Source: Cohnella sp. OV330 (GTDB taxonomy: Bacteria; Bacillota; Bacilli; Paenibacillales; Paenibacillaceae). From it: a DNA stretch of 64,000 nucleotides. The DNA lies in the NCBI RefSeq assembly GCF_900112065.1, contig NZ_FOKE01000007.1:124001-188000 (forward strand), read 5' to 3'. The notes beneath the pieces are model-generated. The model was given only the letters and a program-made list of their open reading frames with translations. It made no database searches and was not told the origin of the DNA. The first letter of the stretch is position 1. Each line of letters starts with the position of its first letter. Below, in pieces: positions 1 through 8,723 of the stretch. The position numbers and the translations under genes were made by a program.

Positions 1-496
1 CCGTCTGTTCGGTCAGCCGCTTCGTCTCGGGGACGTAGCCGCGCGTCGTTTTGTACTCGCTCAGCCATTTGAACAGCGACCATTTGTTGAAAAAGCGCCG
101 ATTGAAAAACGCCATGTCGGGTTGGCTGGCGATCCGAGCCAGCTTCTTGCGCACCCAAGGCAGCCTCTCGTCCTCGCGAAGCGGAATGCGGTTGTATACG
201 AGGGTCGGACGCGGGAACCAGGATTTGAGCCATAGATCCTTCGAAGCGTTATAAGTGAAGCCCAGCACGCGCGGCGAGGTGAGCTTCAGATTGCGGACGG
301 TCACGACGTAAGCCAGGAAACCTTGGTCCTCGCCGGTCTTCAGCAGGTCGGCGAAGTTCTGGCGGTTGCCTCTGAACAACTGCAGGTCGTCGTCGATCGT
401 CAAGATCGCGAGCACGGGCTTCTCCTGCGCCTGCACGTTCGCGGTTCCGGGCGCCACGGCGAGCGCGCCCGGTTCTGCTGCGGCTGGTCGTAGCAT
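1..496 (-). CDS. YheC/YheD family ATP-grasp coat-associated protein (partial)
   Basis: This is the 5' part of a minus-strand gene that runs off the left window edge; 165 codons are visible and contain no stop. The visible protein has the family's early sections: a KPVLAILT strand, a region resembling a glutathione-synthetase-type pre-ATP-grasp fold, the VYNRIP motif and an FFNKW segment matching FFNK in the next gene. The ATP-binding loop would lie beyond the edge. The ATG overlaps the TGA of the upstream gene by one base (TGATG), so translation is probably coupled. Family members are endospore coat-associated proteins of unproven activity. It is the last visible member of a four-gene tandem cluster. 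Confidence 0.8.
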   Translation of the reverse strand, partial: MLRPAAAEPGALAVAPGTANVQAQEKPVLAILTIDDDLQLFRGNRQNFADLLKTGEDQGFLAYVVTVRNLKLTSPRVLGFTYNASKDLWLKSWFPRPTLVYNRIPLREDERLPWVRKKLARIASQPDMAFFNRRFFNKWSLFKWLSEYKTTRGYVPETKRLTEQT

Positions 497-1869
497 CAGG
501 ACTCATCCTTCCTGCGGAATTTGCTGAGATAGAGACAGTGGTCCAGGATATATTGGAGCGAAGCTCTGCCCTGCTCCTTGAGCGCGGGATGCTTGAAGAT
601 CGAGCGGCCCGGCTTCGCGTTCGCCTCGAACATCCAGATATCTCCGTCCTTGTCGATGCCGATATCCAGGCCGAGCTCGCCGAGCGTATGCGAATAGTTG
701 CGCTCGATCGCCTCGGACAGCTTGACGGCCGCGTCCTTGGCGTTTTGCAGTACCTCGGACGAGCGATCCCCGAACGTCCGGCTCAGCGCCTGTTCGGGCG
801 TCATGAGCTGCCCGCCGTTTTTAACGTGGGTCGTCACGCTGCCGCGGCCCGCTTTTTTCGCGCCGATGCCGGCTACGACCCAGCGGTTGTCGCCGTTTTT
901 GTGCATGTGGAACCGGAAATCGATCGGGCAGTGGTCGATCTCGATCAGCCGGATTCCCTGCTGTACGACATAGCCCGACAGGCGCGCGCCGTGGCGGGCT
1001 CTCAGCATGCGAATCAGGCTCGCGAAGCTGGTGAACCGCAGCAGGACGTTGCTCGTGCCTCTCCGGTAGCGTACGAAGTAGCCTCGCTTCGGATGGTACG
1101 TCAATCGGTAGATGCCCATGCCGAGGCTGCCGCCCGTCGGCTTGTAGTAGAGGAAGTGATGTTTCTCCAGCAGCTCTTTGATTTTTTCGGACGTCGGATT
1201 GTTGATCGATTCCGGGAGATGGGCGAGCGCCTCCGGATCTTTGTCCAGCAGGCTGTACACGTCGGATTTATTGAAGAAGCTCCAGTTGAAAATCGGGATA
1301 TGCCTTCGGACGAACTTTTCCCGCAGGGAAGTGATATAACTGCCGGTCTCCGCGCGCCTGCTCGGGAGCCGGTTGTACACGACGTCCGGCAGCGGCACGA
1401 CGCGGCGCACCCAACCGCCGCCGCCGTCGAGGAACCAGCCGTGCACCGTTTCCTGCTGCCAGTTGATGTCTTTGGGCGTAAACGCGAAGAAATAGGCCTT
1501 CTTCTGGCCGACCGCGAGCAGCTGCTTGACGAATCCGGTCCGGGCGCCGAAAGGCGCGGTCTGCGAGCGGTCTCCGTCCGTGAGCACGCCGATCAGCGGC
1601 CCGAGCTGGATCTCGTCGCCATTCGCGTCGGCCAGGTAGACGTTGCCCGATTTCGGGACGCGGACGGAGCGCCTGAGCCCGGCGGACAGGAAGACGTGAT
1701 GCCCCTTGCGCTTTACGGTCTTCAGGGCGGCAGGCACGACATCCCGGCCGAGCTTTACGTTGATCGTTCTGCGGCCGTCAATTTTCAGCATTTTGGCGAG
1801 CGGGCTGGACAGCCATATGACCTTCTCCGCTTGCTGCGTGAAGTGAACGTTGCACAAGGTCAAACTCAT
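496..1869 (-). CDS. YheC/YheD family endospore coat-associated protein
   Basis: 457 residues from the ATG at 1869, chosen because GGGAGGG lies 6 bases upstream; an open frame continues further 5' but without family features. Residues 1-90 form the N-terminal beta region, then LGPLIGVLTDG, VVYNRLPSRR near 163-172 and FFNKSDVY near 198. The ATP-grasp phosphate loop KPTGGSLGMG is at 243-252, and DIGIDKDG with FEANAKPGR near the C terminus supply likely metal and nucleotide ligands. B. subtilis homologues YheC and YheD associate with the spore coat; the substrate is unknown. It overlaps the upstream gene by 92 bases and is coupled to the partial gene downstream. Confidence 0.85.
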   Translation of the reverse strand: MSLTLCNVHFTQQAEKVIWLSSPLAKMLKIDGRRTINVKLGRDVVPAALKTVKRKGHHVFLSAGLRRSVRVPKSGNVYLADANGDEIQLGPLIGVLTDGDRSQTAPFGARTGFVKQLLAVGQKKAYFFAFTPKDINWQQETVHGWFLDGGGGWVRRVVPLPDVVYNRLPSRRAETGSYITSLREKFVRRHIPIFNWSFFNKSDVYSLLDKDPEALAHLPESINNPTSEKIKELLEKHHFLYYKPTGGSLGMGIYRLTYHPKRGYFVRYRRGTSNVLLRFTSFASLIRMLRARHGARLSGYVVQQGIRLIEIDHCPIDFRFHMHKNGDNRWVVAGIGAKKAGRGSVTTHVKNGGQLMTPEQALSRTFGDRSSEVLQNAKDAAVKLSEAIERNYSHTLGELGLDIGIDKDGDIWMFEANAKPGRSIFKHPALKEQGRASLQYILDHCLYLSKFRRKDES

Positions 1870-3097
1870 GACATACCCTCCCAGATGATACAAGCAGGAT
1901 GTAACGCGCATAGGCCAAAGGGTTGTGAATCGCATCCGACATCGCCGCGTCCCCGGCTTCCGCCATGGAGGCGCGTCCGGGCTTCGTGTTCGCTTCGAGG
2001 AACCAGATCCGGCCTCCGCGGTCGATGCCGTAGTCGAGGCCGAGCTCCGCGAAGCGGCCGTACAATTGCTCAATGCGGGCGACGATGCTGCCCGAAGCCT
2101 CGCGGAGGCGCTCGAGCAGCCGGGCGGCCGCCCGCTCGCCGAAAAGTCCGGCGAGATAAGGCCCGGGCGGCCGGGCGACGCCCCCGCCGTGAAGATTGGC
2201 CGTCACGGATTCGGGCGCCCCCGTCCTGACCGCGATCCCGGTCATCCGCCAGACGCCGCCGCCGTCCTTCTGCATGAGCGCGCGCAAATCGAAGGGCTCG
2301 CCGCCCGGGCCGCGAAGCGCGAGCAGCGGCTGCATCAGGTACGGCCGGTGGCCGATCCAGGCGCGGACTTCGCGCAGCGCTTCGCGCCGGGGGAACCTGC
2401 GCGCGCGCACCAAGTCCCCGGCGGCGTCCCGGCCGCTCAGCGTCCAACGACCGCCCGGCGACTCCTCGATGGCGAGCGCGCCTTTTCCTTGCGAGCCGCC
2501 CGAGGGCTTCAGGAAGGCGGAGCCGCCCCGCGCCTCGATCCAAGAGACGAGCGAAGCTGCGCCTCGGTAGGCGGCGGACGGCGGCAGCAGCGGGCGGATC
2601 TCGGGGCAGCGGGACAGCGTCCGGAGCACGGCGGTCTTGCCGGGCAGGCTGCCGTTCAGCAGCCTGAAGCCGCCCGACTCCCGCATCGTGCGCAGCGCCG
2701 CGAGGCTGCGGTCCCGGGACTCGCGGTCGTCCGGCCATAGCCGGTCGTAGAGCAGGACGGGCGCCTGCACGGTCTCCCGCCGCCAGCCGCCATCGGCGTA
2801 GCGCCAGCCGGCGACCGCGTTCGTGCGGCTGTCCCAGGTCGCGGGATCGAAGGCATACGCGACGAGCGCATGCCGGGATGCGGCGGCCATCAGACGCCGG
2901 ATGAAGTCCGCTTCGGCGAACGGCGCCGCCGTTCCCCCGTGGACGTATTCGCTTCGTTCGCTGACCAAAATGCCGATCGGGCGCAGCTCGCTCACGTTCG
3001 CCGGGCTACCGCTTCGCGCACGGGCGCGCCGTACGCCGTTCGCCGTACGCCGGATGCCGCCGCCTGCGCCGTCAGAATCCTGCAAGGTAACGGGCAT
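1778..3097 (-). CDS. YheC/YheD family protein, short N-terminal form
   Basis: 439 residues with the family order RPIGILVSER (39-48), LLYDRLWP near 115, the ATP-grasp loop KPSGGSQGKG (197-206), FDLRALMQKD, then GLDYGIDRGG and FLEANTKPGR near 365-385. It lacks the roughly 90-residue N-terminal beta region of both neighbours. The start at 3097 overlaps the previous gene by 26 bases and has no strong ribosome site, so the exact start is uncertain. After YARYIL, where relatives usually end, the frame continues 35 or more residues of unrelated sequence into the next gene (see findings). The ATP-grasp assignment is firm; the biochemical role is unknown. Confidence 0.8.
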   Translation of the reverse strand: MPVTLQDSDGAGGGIRRTANGVRRARARSGSPANVSELRPIGILVSERSEYVHGGTAAPFAEADFIRRLMAAASRHALVAYAFDPATWDSRTNAVAGWRYADGGWRRETVQAPVLLYDRLWPDDRESRDRSLAALRTMRESGGFRLLNGSLPGKTAVLRTLSRCPEIRPLLPPSAAYRGAASLVSWIEARGGSAFLKPSGGSQGKGALAIEESPGGRWTLSGRDAAGDLVRARRFPRREALREVRAWIGHRPYLMQPLLALRGPGGEPFDLRALMQKDGGGVWRMTGIAVRTGAPESVTANLHGGGVARPPGPYLAGLFGERAAARLLERLREASGSIVARIEQLYGRFAELGLDYGIDRGGRIWFLEANTKPGRASMAEAGDAAMSDAIHNPLAYARYILLVSSGRVCHEFDLVQRSLHAASGEGHMAVQPARQNAEN

Positions 3098-4439
3098 ATT
3101 GAATCATCATCCGCACCGATGGGCGGATTTTCCCCTCGTTTAGTGGCGTATTGTCGTTTTTAGAAGGCTTCGAATTCACTTCCAGGAGCCATACCCGCCC
3201 CGACGTATCGAGCGCCAGATCGACGCCGAGCTCGCCGAAGTGGGCGGAGATGCGTTCGTCGACGCCTTTGGAAATATCGAGCGCCGCCTTGTGCAGACGC
3301 GCCGAAACATCCTTGCGGGCGCCCGGCGCCATGTTCGACCTGGCGACCGCTTCCTTCACCGTGGACAGCGTGCCGCCGCGCGCGAGGTTGGAAACATAAT
3401 GCTGACTGCCCGCGATTCTGCCGACGATCGAGGTGACGACCCATTTCCCCGAAGCGTTCTTCTGCGTCAGCGCGCGGAAGTCGACGGGCCGGCCGCCGAT
3501 CTCGATGAGCGTCAATCCTTGCTGGATCAAGTACCGCACGGTTTTCATCTTGCCGCTGATCGCCGCGAATACCTTCATCAGGTTCGGATACACCTGCTTG
3601 CGCGTGCCCATGGGAGTCGTGAACGATGCCGTCCAGCCCTCCGGCCCCGCGCGGCTTAACCGGATGATGCCTTTGCCGAGACTGCCGCGCACCGGCTTGA
3701 GGAAGACGGACGGGTATCTGGCGCACATGCTTTTCAGCGTCGTGTAGCTCAGCAGCGAATGGGATTCGGGCAGATAGCGCAGCACCGCGGCGTCGCCTTT
3801 GAGCGCGTCGAACACTTCGGATTTGTCCAGGAACTTTTCGTTGAACACTTGGGCGCCGTAGCGCTGCTTGATGTCGATCAGAAATTGTTGGACGCTTGAT
3901 TTGTTCTCGAGCTTGCGCGAGGTCAGCCGGTTGTTCACGACGTCCGGCGCCGGGAGAACGGCCTGATGCCAGCCGCCTTGATACACCCAGCCCTCGACGC
4001 CGCCGCTCCGCGAAACGATGCCGCCAGGCGTGAAGAAGTAGACGAACGCGCCTTGGCTCCGGCAGGCGTCCACCAGCTCCCGGCAAAACATCGTGATGCT
4101 GCCGAACGGCTTGTCGGGCTGCGTCGGGTAGTCCCGGCTGACCAGCACCCCGATGACGGGACCGAGCGACAGCGTGCGGGACCCCGGCCGGTACTGAAGG
4201 CGCAGCGGCGTGCCCGAAGCGAGACCCATGCGCCTGGCCAGGGCGTGCCCGACGCGAAGCCCGTCGTACCGGGGCACGGGGATCACGGTGACCGATTGGC
4301 GAAAGGAACCGAACTGCAGGATGAGCTGCTGCTGGGCCGGGATTTTGGCTGCCTTCATCACCGAATCCCCCAGCATCAGGACGTCATCGGCCATTATGCC
4401 GGAGCTTACGACCTGGACGTCGACCTTTGGGGTAGGCAT
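3072..4439 (-). CDS. YheC/YheD family endospore coat-associated protein
   Basis: 455 residues from the ATG at 4439, preceded by GGAAGGAG 8 bases upstream; an earlier in-frame ATG at 4547 has no such site. It has the N-terminal beta region (1-90), SLGPVIGVLVS, FFTPGG, VVNNRLTSRK near 168-177, FLDKSEVF near 203, the ATP-grasp loop KPVRGSLGKG (248-257), VDFRALTQK, and LGVDLALDTSGR with LEVNSKPSK at the C-terminal end. First gene of the four-gene cluster and probably the one carrying the promoter, though none was identified. Role inferred from family: spore coat-associated ATP-grasp protein. Confidence 0.85.
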   Translation of the reverse strand: MPTPKVDVQVVSSGIMADDVLMLGDSVMKAAKIPAQQQLILQFGSFRQSVTVIPVPRYDGLRVGHALARRMGLASGTPLRLQYRPGSRTLSLGPVIGVLVSRDYPTQPDKPFGSITMFCRELVDACRSQGAFVYFFTPGGIVSRSGGVEGWVYQGGWHQAVLPAPDVVNNRLTSRKLENKSSVQQFLIDIKQRYGAQVFNEKFLDKSEVFDALKGDAAVLRYLPESHSLLSYTTLKSMCARYPSVFLKPVRGSLGKGIIRLSRAGPEGWTASFTTPMGTRKQVYPNLMKVFAAISGKMKTVRYLIQQGLTLIEIGGRPVDFRALTQKNASGKWVVTSIVGRIAGSQHYVSNLARGGTLSTVKEAVARSNMAPGARKDVSARLHKAALDISKGVDERISAHFGELGVDLALDTSGRVWLLEVNSKPSKNDNTPLNEGKIRPSVRMMIQYARYLAGF

Positions 4440-4554
4440 GTGGACGGCTCCTTCCAACGTGCTCGCAGTCCGTCCTCGAACGGCCCGGACGGGGCCGCCT
4501 TGCGGACGCAGGCGAGAATACACCATCATATGAGGACATCTATCCATAGGTGAT

Positions 4555-4584
4555 TGGCCGACTCCGCCTAAAAAACGCTATACT
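4555..4584 (+). promoter_or_regulatory. candidate sigma-A promoter for MBL hydrolase gene
   Basis: TTGGCC, an 18-base spacer and TATACT lie about 33 bases before the ATG at 4617. The -10 box is good and the -35 is partial. It sits between the divergent YheCD cluster and the hydrolase gene. Confidence 0.35.
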
Positions 4585-4616
4585 GGGAACAAACGAACGA
4601 TCGGGGAGGCTGTGAG

Positions 4617-5651
4617 ATGAGGGATTCGCCGCCTCTTTGGACGCGTCACGCGAACGGGATCGTGCAGCTTCGGCTGCCGCTGCCGTTCGCGCTGAAGCAA
4701 GTCAACGCTTATCTGCTGCAGGCGGACGACGGTTGGACCGTCGTCGATCCGGGGCTGCGCACGCAAGAAGCCGAAGCCGCATGGGAAACGTTCATGGCGC
4801 AGGCGGGCATCGAATGGCGCGACATCGCGCGGATCGTGGCGACCCATTATCATCCGGATCATTACGGACTCGCGGGCTGGCTGCAGGCGCGCACGCGCGC
4901 GGAGGTCTGGCTGTCGGAGACGGCCGGCTTTTATGCGCGGCGCCTGTGGGGGGGAGACGAGACCTTCTCCGCTGAACTGGTTGCAGCTTTCCGCGCGCAC
5001 GGACTTCCGGAGCCGCTATGCGCCGGCGTTCTGGCGAATTTGGAGAGCGTCAAGCGACAGGTGCTGCCGCACCCGGCCCGGACGCGAACGATCCGGGCGG
5101 GGGACATGCTTTCCTTCGGAGGGGCACGGTGGGAAGCGATCGGCGGAGAGGGACATGCGCCGGGGCATCTCGCTTTTTACGATCGCGAGCGTCTCATTAT
5201 GCTGTGCGGCGATCAGGTGCTGCCCGACATCACGCCGAACATCGGCTGGATGGCGGGCGGGGACCCGGATCCGCTCGGCTCGTATTTGTCGAGCCTTGAC
5301 CGCATGGCGGCATGCGAGGTCGTCACGGCGAATCCGGGACATCGGGAGCCGTTCGCCCGTTACGGCACGCGCGTGGCCGAGCTGCGCGACCATCATGCCC
5401 GGCGGCTCGTGCGCATGGCGGCGCTGGCGGCGGAGCTGGCCGCCCGAGACAAGGGGCGGTTCGCGGCGTTCGCCATGTGCGAGGCGCTGTTCGGCGAGCG
5501 CATCGGCGGCAATCCGCACAATCTGCGGTTCGCCATGGCGGAGACGATCGCGCATTTGGAGCGGATGACGTTCGAGGAGACGTTGGTCCGGGATCGCGGG
5601 AGCGATGCGGCGGCCGGCGCCTCGCGTATCTATTACCGGGCGGCGCGCTGA
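4617..5651 (+). CDS. MBL-fold metallo-hydrolase
   Basis: 344 residues; ATG preceded by GGGGAGG at suitable spacing. The metallo-beta-lactamase signature THYHPDHYG gives metal ligands H77, H79, D81 and H82. GEGHAPGHLAFYD supplies the third-motif His and CGDQVLP the bridging Asp. N-terminal LKQVNAYLL and VVDPGL match the glyoxalase-II-like branch of MBL hydrolases; the C-terminal third is a helical extension seen in many members of this branch. Substrate cannot be told from sequence. Monocistronic: it ends at the shared terminator at 5723-5771. Confidence 0.85.
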   Translation: MRDSPPLWTRHANGIVQLRLPLPFALKQVNAYLLQADDGWTVVDPGLRTQEAEAAWETFMAQAGIEWRDIARIVATHYHPDHYGLAGWLQARTRAEVWLSETAGFYARRLWGGDETFSAELVAAFRAHGLPEPLCAGVLANLESVKRQVLPHPARTRTIRAGDMLSFGGARWEAIGGEGHAPGHLAFYDRERLIMLCGDQVLPDITPNIGWMAGGDPDPLGSYLSSLDRMAACEVVTANPGHREPFARYGTRVAELRDHHARRLVRMAALAAELAARDKGRFAAFAMCEALFGERIGGNPHNLRFAMAETIAHLERMTFEETLVRDRGSDAAAGASRIYYRAAR

Positions 5652-5722
5652 GCCCTGCCGCAACGGCGCAGCTTCGCGGCGATGCCGGAGCGTCCTTCCC
5701 GATTTTAGGATAGCGACATGAG

Positions 5723-5771
5723 AAAAACGCCTCCATGACGAGCGCTTCGGCGCGCGCATGGAGGCGTTTTT
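5723..5771. terminator. bidirectional intrinsic terminator
   Basis: A perfect 15-bp inverted repeat, AAAAACGCCTCCATG against CATGGAGGCGTTTTT, with a 19-base loop lies between two convergent genes. The A and T ends give a U-run in either direction, so it can terminate the hydrolase gene (plus) and the pgpA-like gene (minus). Confidence 0.85.
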
Positions 5772-5788
5772 GTTGCAAGCTTGGGACG

Positions 5789-6343
5789 TTACTCGCTTTG
5801 AGCTTGTTCGGCGAGCGCTTCCTCGACGGCTTCGCGCTCCGCTTGCTTGCGGTGGGCGATCCGGCTGGCCGCGGACGCGGCGATGGCGCCGACGATATCG
5901 TCCAGGAACGTATGGACGTCCTTCCCGTTTTTCTCGTTAAGCTTCTTCAGCACGCCGGGCTTGAACTTGTCGACGTAACCGAAGTTCGTGAGGCCGATGC
6001 TGCCGTATACGTTAACGATGCTGAGCGCGAGCACCTCGTCGCAGCCGTAGAGGCCTTCGTCATGCCAGATCATGTTCTGAAGCGGGGGCAGCAGCTGGCC
6101 TTGCTCCGCAAGCATGTCGAGCTGAATGCCGGTCAGCACGGCGTTCTGGACTTCGCGCTTGGACAGGACGGCTTCGACGTTCGTCACGCATTCGTCGAGG
6201 GTCAAATCCTTAAAATAATCCTTTTGCAGCAGCATGACCAATTGGCCGATCTGTTCCTTCGCGACTCCGCGTTTGCCGAGCCAGTCCATGGTCGCCTGGG
6301 CGACTTCCTTGCTATTAAGCCGGTAGTTGGCCGGATTGGACAT
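5789..6343 (-). CDS. phosphatidylglycerophosphatase A family protein
   Basis: 184 residues from ATG 6343 (AGAGG 8 bases upstream); a GTG three codons earlier overlaps that ribosome site and is less likely. The segment from EVLALSIVNVYGSIG through FGYVDK to FLDDIVGAIAASAASR is characteristic of the PgpA/YutG family, which dephosphorylates phosphatidylglycerophosphate to phosphatidylglycerol. The LDDIVGAI stretch carries the acidic active-site pair. Compared with enterobacterial PgpA the N terminus is a soluble helical region (GKRGV, LQKDYFKDLTLDEC), as in Bacillus YutG-like proteins. Single gene ending at the shared terminator. Confidence 0.8.
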   Translation of the reverse strand: MSNPANYRLNSKEVAQATMDWLGKRGVAKEQIGQLVMLLQKDYFKDLTLDECVTNVEAVLSKREVQNAVLTGIQLDMLAEQGQLLPPLQNMIWHDEGLYGCDEVLALSIVNVYGSIGLTNFGYVDKFKPGVLKKLNEKNGKDVHTFLDDIVGAIAASAASRIAHRKQAEREAVEEALAEQAQSE

Positions 6344-6424
6344 GACGCACACCTCTTTCTGGTCTTCGCTCTCCCATGCGAGCGATCACGATCATTATAT
6401 TCCTCGCCCGCGCCGGACAAACCG

Positions 6425-6455
6425 TACATATTTCTCCAGGGGGCTCGTATACATA
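6425..6455 (+). promoter_or_regulatory. candidate sigma-E promoter upstream of gerM
   Basis: TACATATT (6425-6432), a 15-base spacer and TATACATA (6448-6455) resemble the mother-cell sigma-E consensus (ATATT, then CATACAnT). The downstream TACAAT at 6460-6465 is an alternative -10. GerM is a mother-cell protein in B. subtilis. Moderate match only. Confidence 0.3.
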
Positions 6456-6514
6456 GTACTACAATACGAGGGAAGCGATAAAGCGCGGCGCCCCTGCGGG
6501 AGGAATTGGCAAAG

Positions 6515-7597
6515 ATGATACCGATCCATTATCGCAAACCGTTGTGGAAGCTGCTTGCCGCGGGAGGACTAGCCGTAGCCGTCACGGGCTGCAGCATTAC
6601 GGGCGTAGAAAAGACCGCCTCCGATCCGATCGACGCGCCGCCGGCCGTCGTCGAAAATCAGATGCTTCAGGCCGCCGACGACGCCATGGCGCCGATGGGG
6701 GGCTCCGCGATCCCGGACGGTCTGACCGTGTATCTGAAGGACAGCAAAGGCTACGTCGCGCCGATGACGCTGGACCGGTCCAAGCAGGAGAGCGCGACCG
6801 GGCCCAACGCCCCGGAGATCGAAGCGCTGGCCTGGATGACCGCGGACGCCAAGCTGGCGGGACAGCTTCCGCCGGGCTTTACGCCCGTGCTGCCCAAAGG
6901 GACGGTCGTCTCCAAAGTCGTTAAAAATCCCGAAGCCGGCTCGGTCACCGTCGACTTCGCGAAGCCGCTATCCGGCATCCCGGCATCGGACGAGCGCAAG
7001 GCGCTGGAGGCGATCGTCTGGACGATGACGGAGCTGCCCGGCATCGACAAGGTGCATCTCACCGTCGCCGGCCAGGACATGACCGAATTGCCGGCTTCCG
7101 GCTTGCCGGTGCCCGGCGTGCTCACGCGCAATATCGGTATCAACCTGGAACGCTCGCCTAAGGTCAAAGTGAGCGATTCGATGGCCGTGACGCTTTATTT
7201 CTCCGCCAAAAACGAGCAGGGGGACGGCTATTTCGTGCCCGTGACGCGCCTCGTCGAACGGCAGAACGACCGCGCCCGCGCCGCGCTGAGCGAGCTGATC
7301 AAAGGACCGCAGGATACGAAAGGCCTCGAAGCCGTCATGCTCGCGAATACGAAAGTGGAAGAGCTCGCCCTGAAGTCGGATACCGTTCAGGTCAAGCTGC
7401 AGGAACAGGACTGGGCCGCCGGAATGACGATGCCGACCGAGATGATGGAAGGATTGGTGCTGACCTTGACCGAGGCGACCGGCGCCCCGAAGGTCGCGGT
7501 CGCCGTCAACGGCAGCACCAAGCTCACCGGGGCCGATAGCGAGACGTACGAGCAGCCGGTCGAACGCCCCGCGCAGATCAACGCTTATACCGGCTGA
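6515..7597 (+). CDS. gerM: GerM-like sporulation lipoprotein
   Basis: 360 residues from ATG 6515; the TTG three codons earlier sits only 2 bases from GGGAGG and is rejected. A lipoprotein signal ends at a VTGC lipobox. Two GerMN-type repeats follow: residues about 65-195 (LTVYLKDSKGYVAP to VHLTVAGQDM) and about 220-345 (VTLYFSAKNEQ to VAVAVNGSTKL). In B. subtilis GerM is a mother-cell lipoprotein that builds the ring platform of the SpoIIIA-SpoIIQ feeding channel and is required for normal germination. The gene order gerM, rph, rdgB is conserved with B. subtilis, but here an inverted ger operon is inserted between gerM and rph. Confidence 0.85.
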   Translation: MIPIHYRKPLWKLLAAGGLAVAVTGCSITGVEKTASDPIDAPPAVVENQMLQAADDAMAPMGGSAIPDGLTVYLKDSKGYVAPMTLDRSKQESATGPNAPEIEALAWMTADAKLAGQLPPGFTPVLPKGTVVSKVVKNPEAGSVTVDFAKPLSGIPASDERKALEAIVWTMTELPGIDKVHLTVAGQDMTELPASGLPVPGVLTRNIGINLERSPKVKVSDSMAVTLYFSAKNEQGDGYFVPVTRLVERQNDRARAALSELIKGPQDTKGLEAVMLANTKVEELALKSDTVQVKLQEQDWAAGMTMPTEMMEGLVLTLTEATGAPKVAVAVNGSTKLTGADSETYEQPVERPAQINAYTG

Positions 7598-7625
7598 GCC
7601 TGACGCGTCGCTTGATCCCAGCCAG

Positions 7626-8723
7626 CTAGCGAATCAGCCCGGATCCTTGAATCGATACGTTCGCGCGCACTTCGAACCGGATCTCCGGGTAGAGACGCTT
7701 CCATTTCTCCCATCTGCCCTTCGCGTTGTGATGGTCGGCCAAGTAATGCAGGCCGAAGCCGTAAGGATCGACGCCGGCGTCGCGGATCTTGTACAGCATT
7801 CGTTCGGCCTCCTCCGAGAAGTGCTTGCCCATTTTGCGCTCGAGCCCTCCCCAATCTTTCTCCAAAAGATGGGGAGGGCTTTGCTCGAGGAAGCCCTCGA
7901 TGGAGACGTTAACGACGGCGACGGGATCTTCTCCGCCCTTCAGGTTGATTTTAGATGTCGTGTGCGTCGCGGCGAGCACGATGTTGAGCGGCTTATCCGG
8001 CAAGACGAGGATCGTATTGTCCACGCCGAAAGCCGTCATATTGAACAAGAGCGTCTCGTCCGGATCGAGGAAGAGACGCGTTTTGTCTTTGTCCAACACC
8101 GCGGCGCGGTCGATCTTGTAGGCGTCCCGGAACACGTTGGCCACGGGCAGCACCGGGTCAAGGCCGGTCTCGTATACCCGGCGGTACAAATCGAACAGAT
8201 AAGTCGTGACCGTGTTGGCCGCCTCCGTGCCTTCGTTGCCGAACGACAGAAAGAGCGAATTGCCGGGATATCGTTCCGACTTGGGCTTCAGGTTGACGAC
8301 GGAGTAAGCGTCAGGATCGCCGACCATGACGTTCGAGACGCTCTGGATATCGCGTCGCCGGGACAGCCATTGCAACGAGTTGTCGATGCCGTCCTTCTCG
8401 ATCAGCTTGCGGCCGAGAATGAACTCGCGGCAGTGTCCGAATTCCAGCTCCTTGTCCACGGTCGATTTCAAATGCCGGACGGCTTCTGCGATCGAGGCGG
8501 CGTCCGCGGTCTGCACGACGGACATGGCGCCCCCTTCTTCGACCTTGGAGGAAGGAAGGGCTAGCCTGAGCGTCACTCGGTAGGGCGCGGCCGGATTGTC
8601 AGAATAATCGAATCCCGCCGAGACGACGAAGTACCGCTTGTCGATATCTTTCATCTGACAGCCGCCGAGCGCGAGGAGCAACGTTAGACATAGGCACCGC
8701 AGCAGCGTTCGATGTCGTATCAT
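7626..8723 (-). CDS. Ger(x)C family spore germination lipoprotein
   Basis: 365 residues. Signal peptide with lipobox LGGC, then KDIDKRYFVVSAGFDYSD, the conserved start of germinant receptor C subunits, and the family pattern EFGHCREFILGRKL near 95-110. The C-terminal domain has the FVxVNVSIEGFL-like and KMGKHFSEEAERML sections. It would be anchored outside the inner spore membrane as the C subunit of a germinant receptor. The ATG overlaps the stop of the B-subunit gene (ATGA at 8720-8723), so it is translationally coupled; its own ribosome site is weak. Last gene of a three-gene A-B-C operon. Confidence 0.88.
   Translation of the reverse strand: MIRHRTLLRCLCLTLLLALGGCQMKDIDKRYFVVSAGFDYSDNPAAPYRVTLRLALPSSKVEEGGAMSVVQTADAASIAEAVRHLKSTVDKELEFGHCREFILGRKLIEKDGIDNSLQWLSRRRDIQSVSNVMVGDPDAYSVVNLKPKSERYPGNSLFLSFGNEGTEAANTVTTYLFDLYRRVYETGLDPVLPVANVFRDAYKIDRAAVLDKDKTRLFLDPDETLLFNMTAFGVDNTILVLPDKPLNIVLAATHTTSKINLKGGEDPVAVVNVSIEGFLEQSPPHLLEKDWGGLERKMGKHFSEEAERMLYKIRDAGVDPYGFGLHYLADHHNAKGRWEKWKRLYPEIRFEVRANVSIQGSGLIR

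Noticed and set aside
538..2229. 563-residue plus-strand open frame opposite the YheCD genes
   Set aside because: It mirrors the high-GC third-position pattern of the minus-strand genes, has no family motifs and no ribosome site; an antisense shadow.
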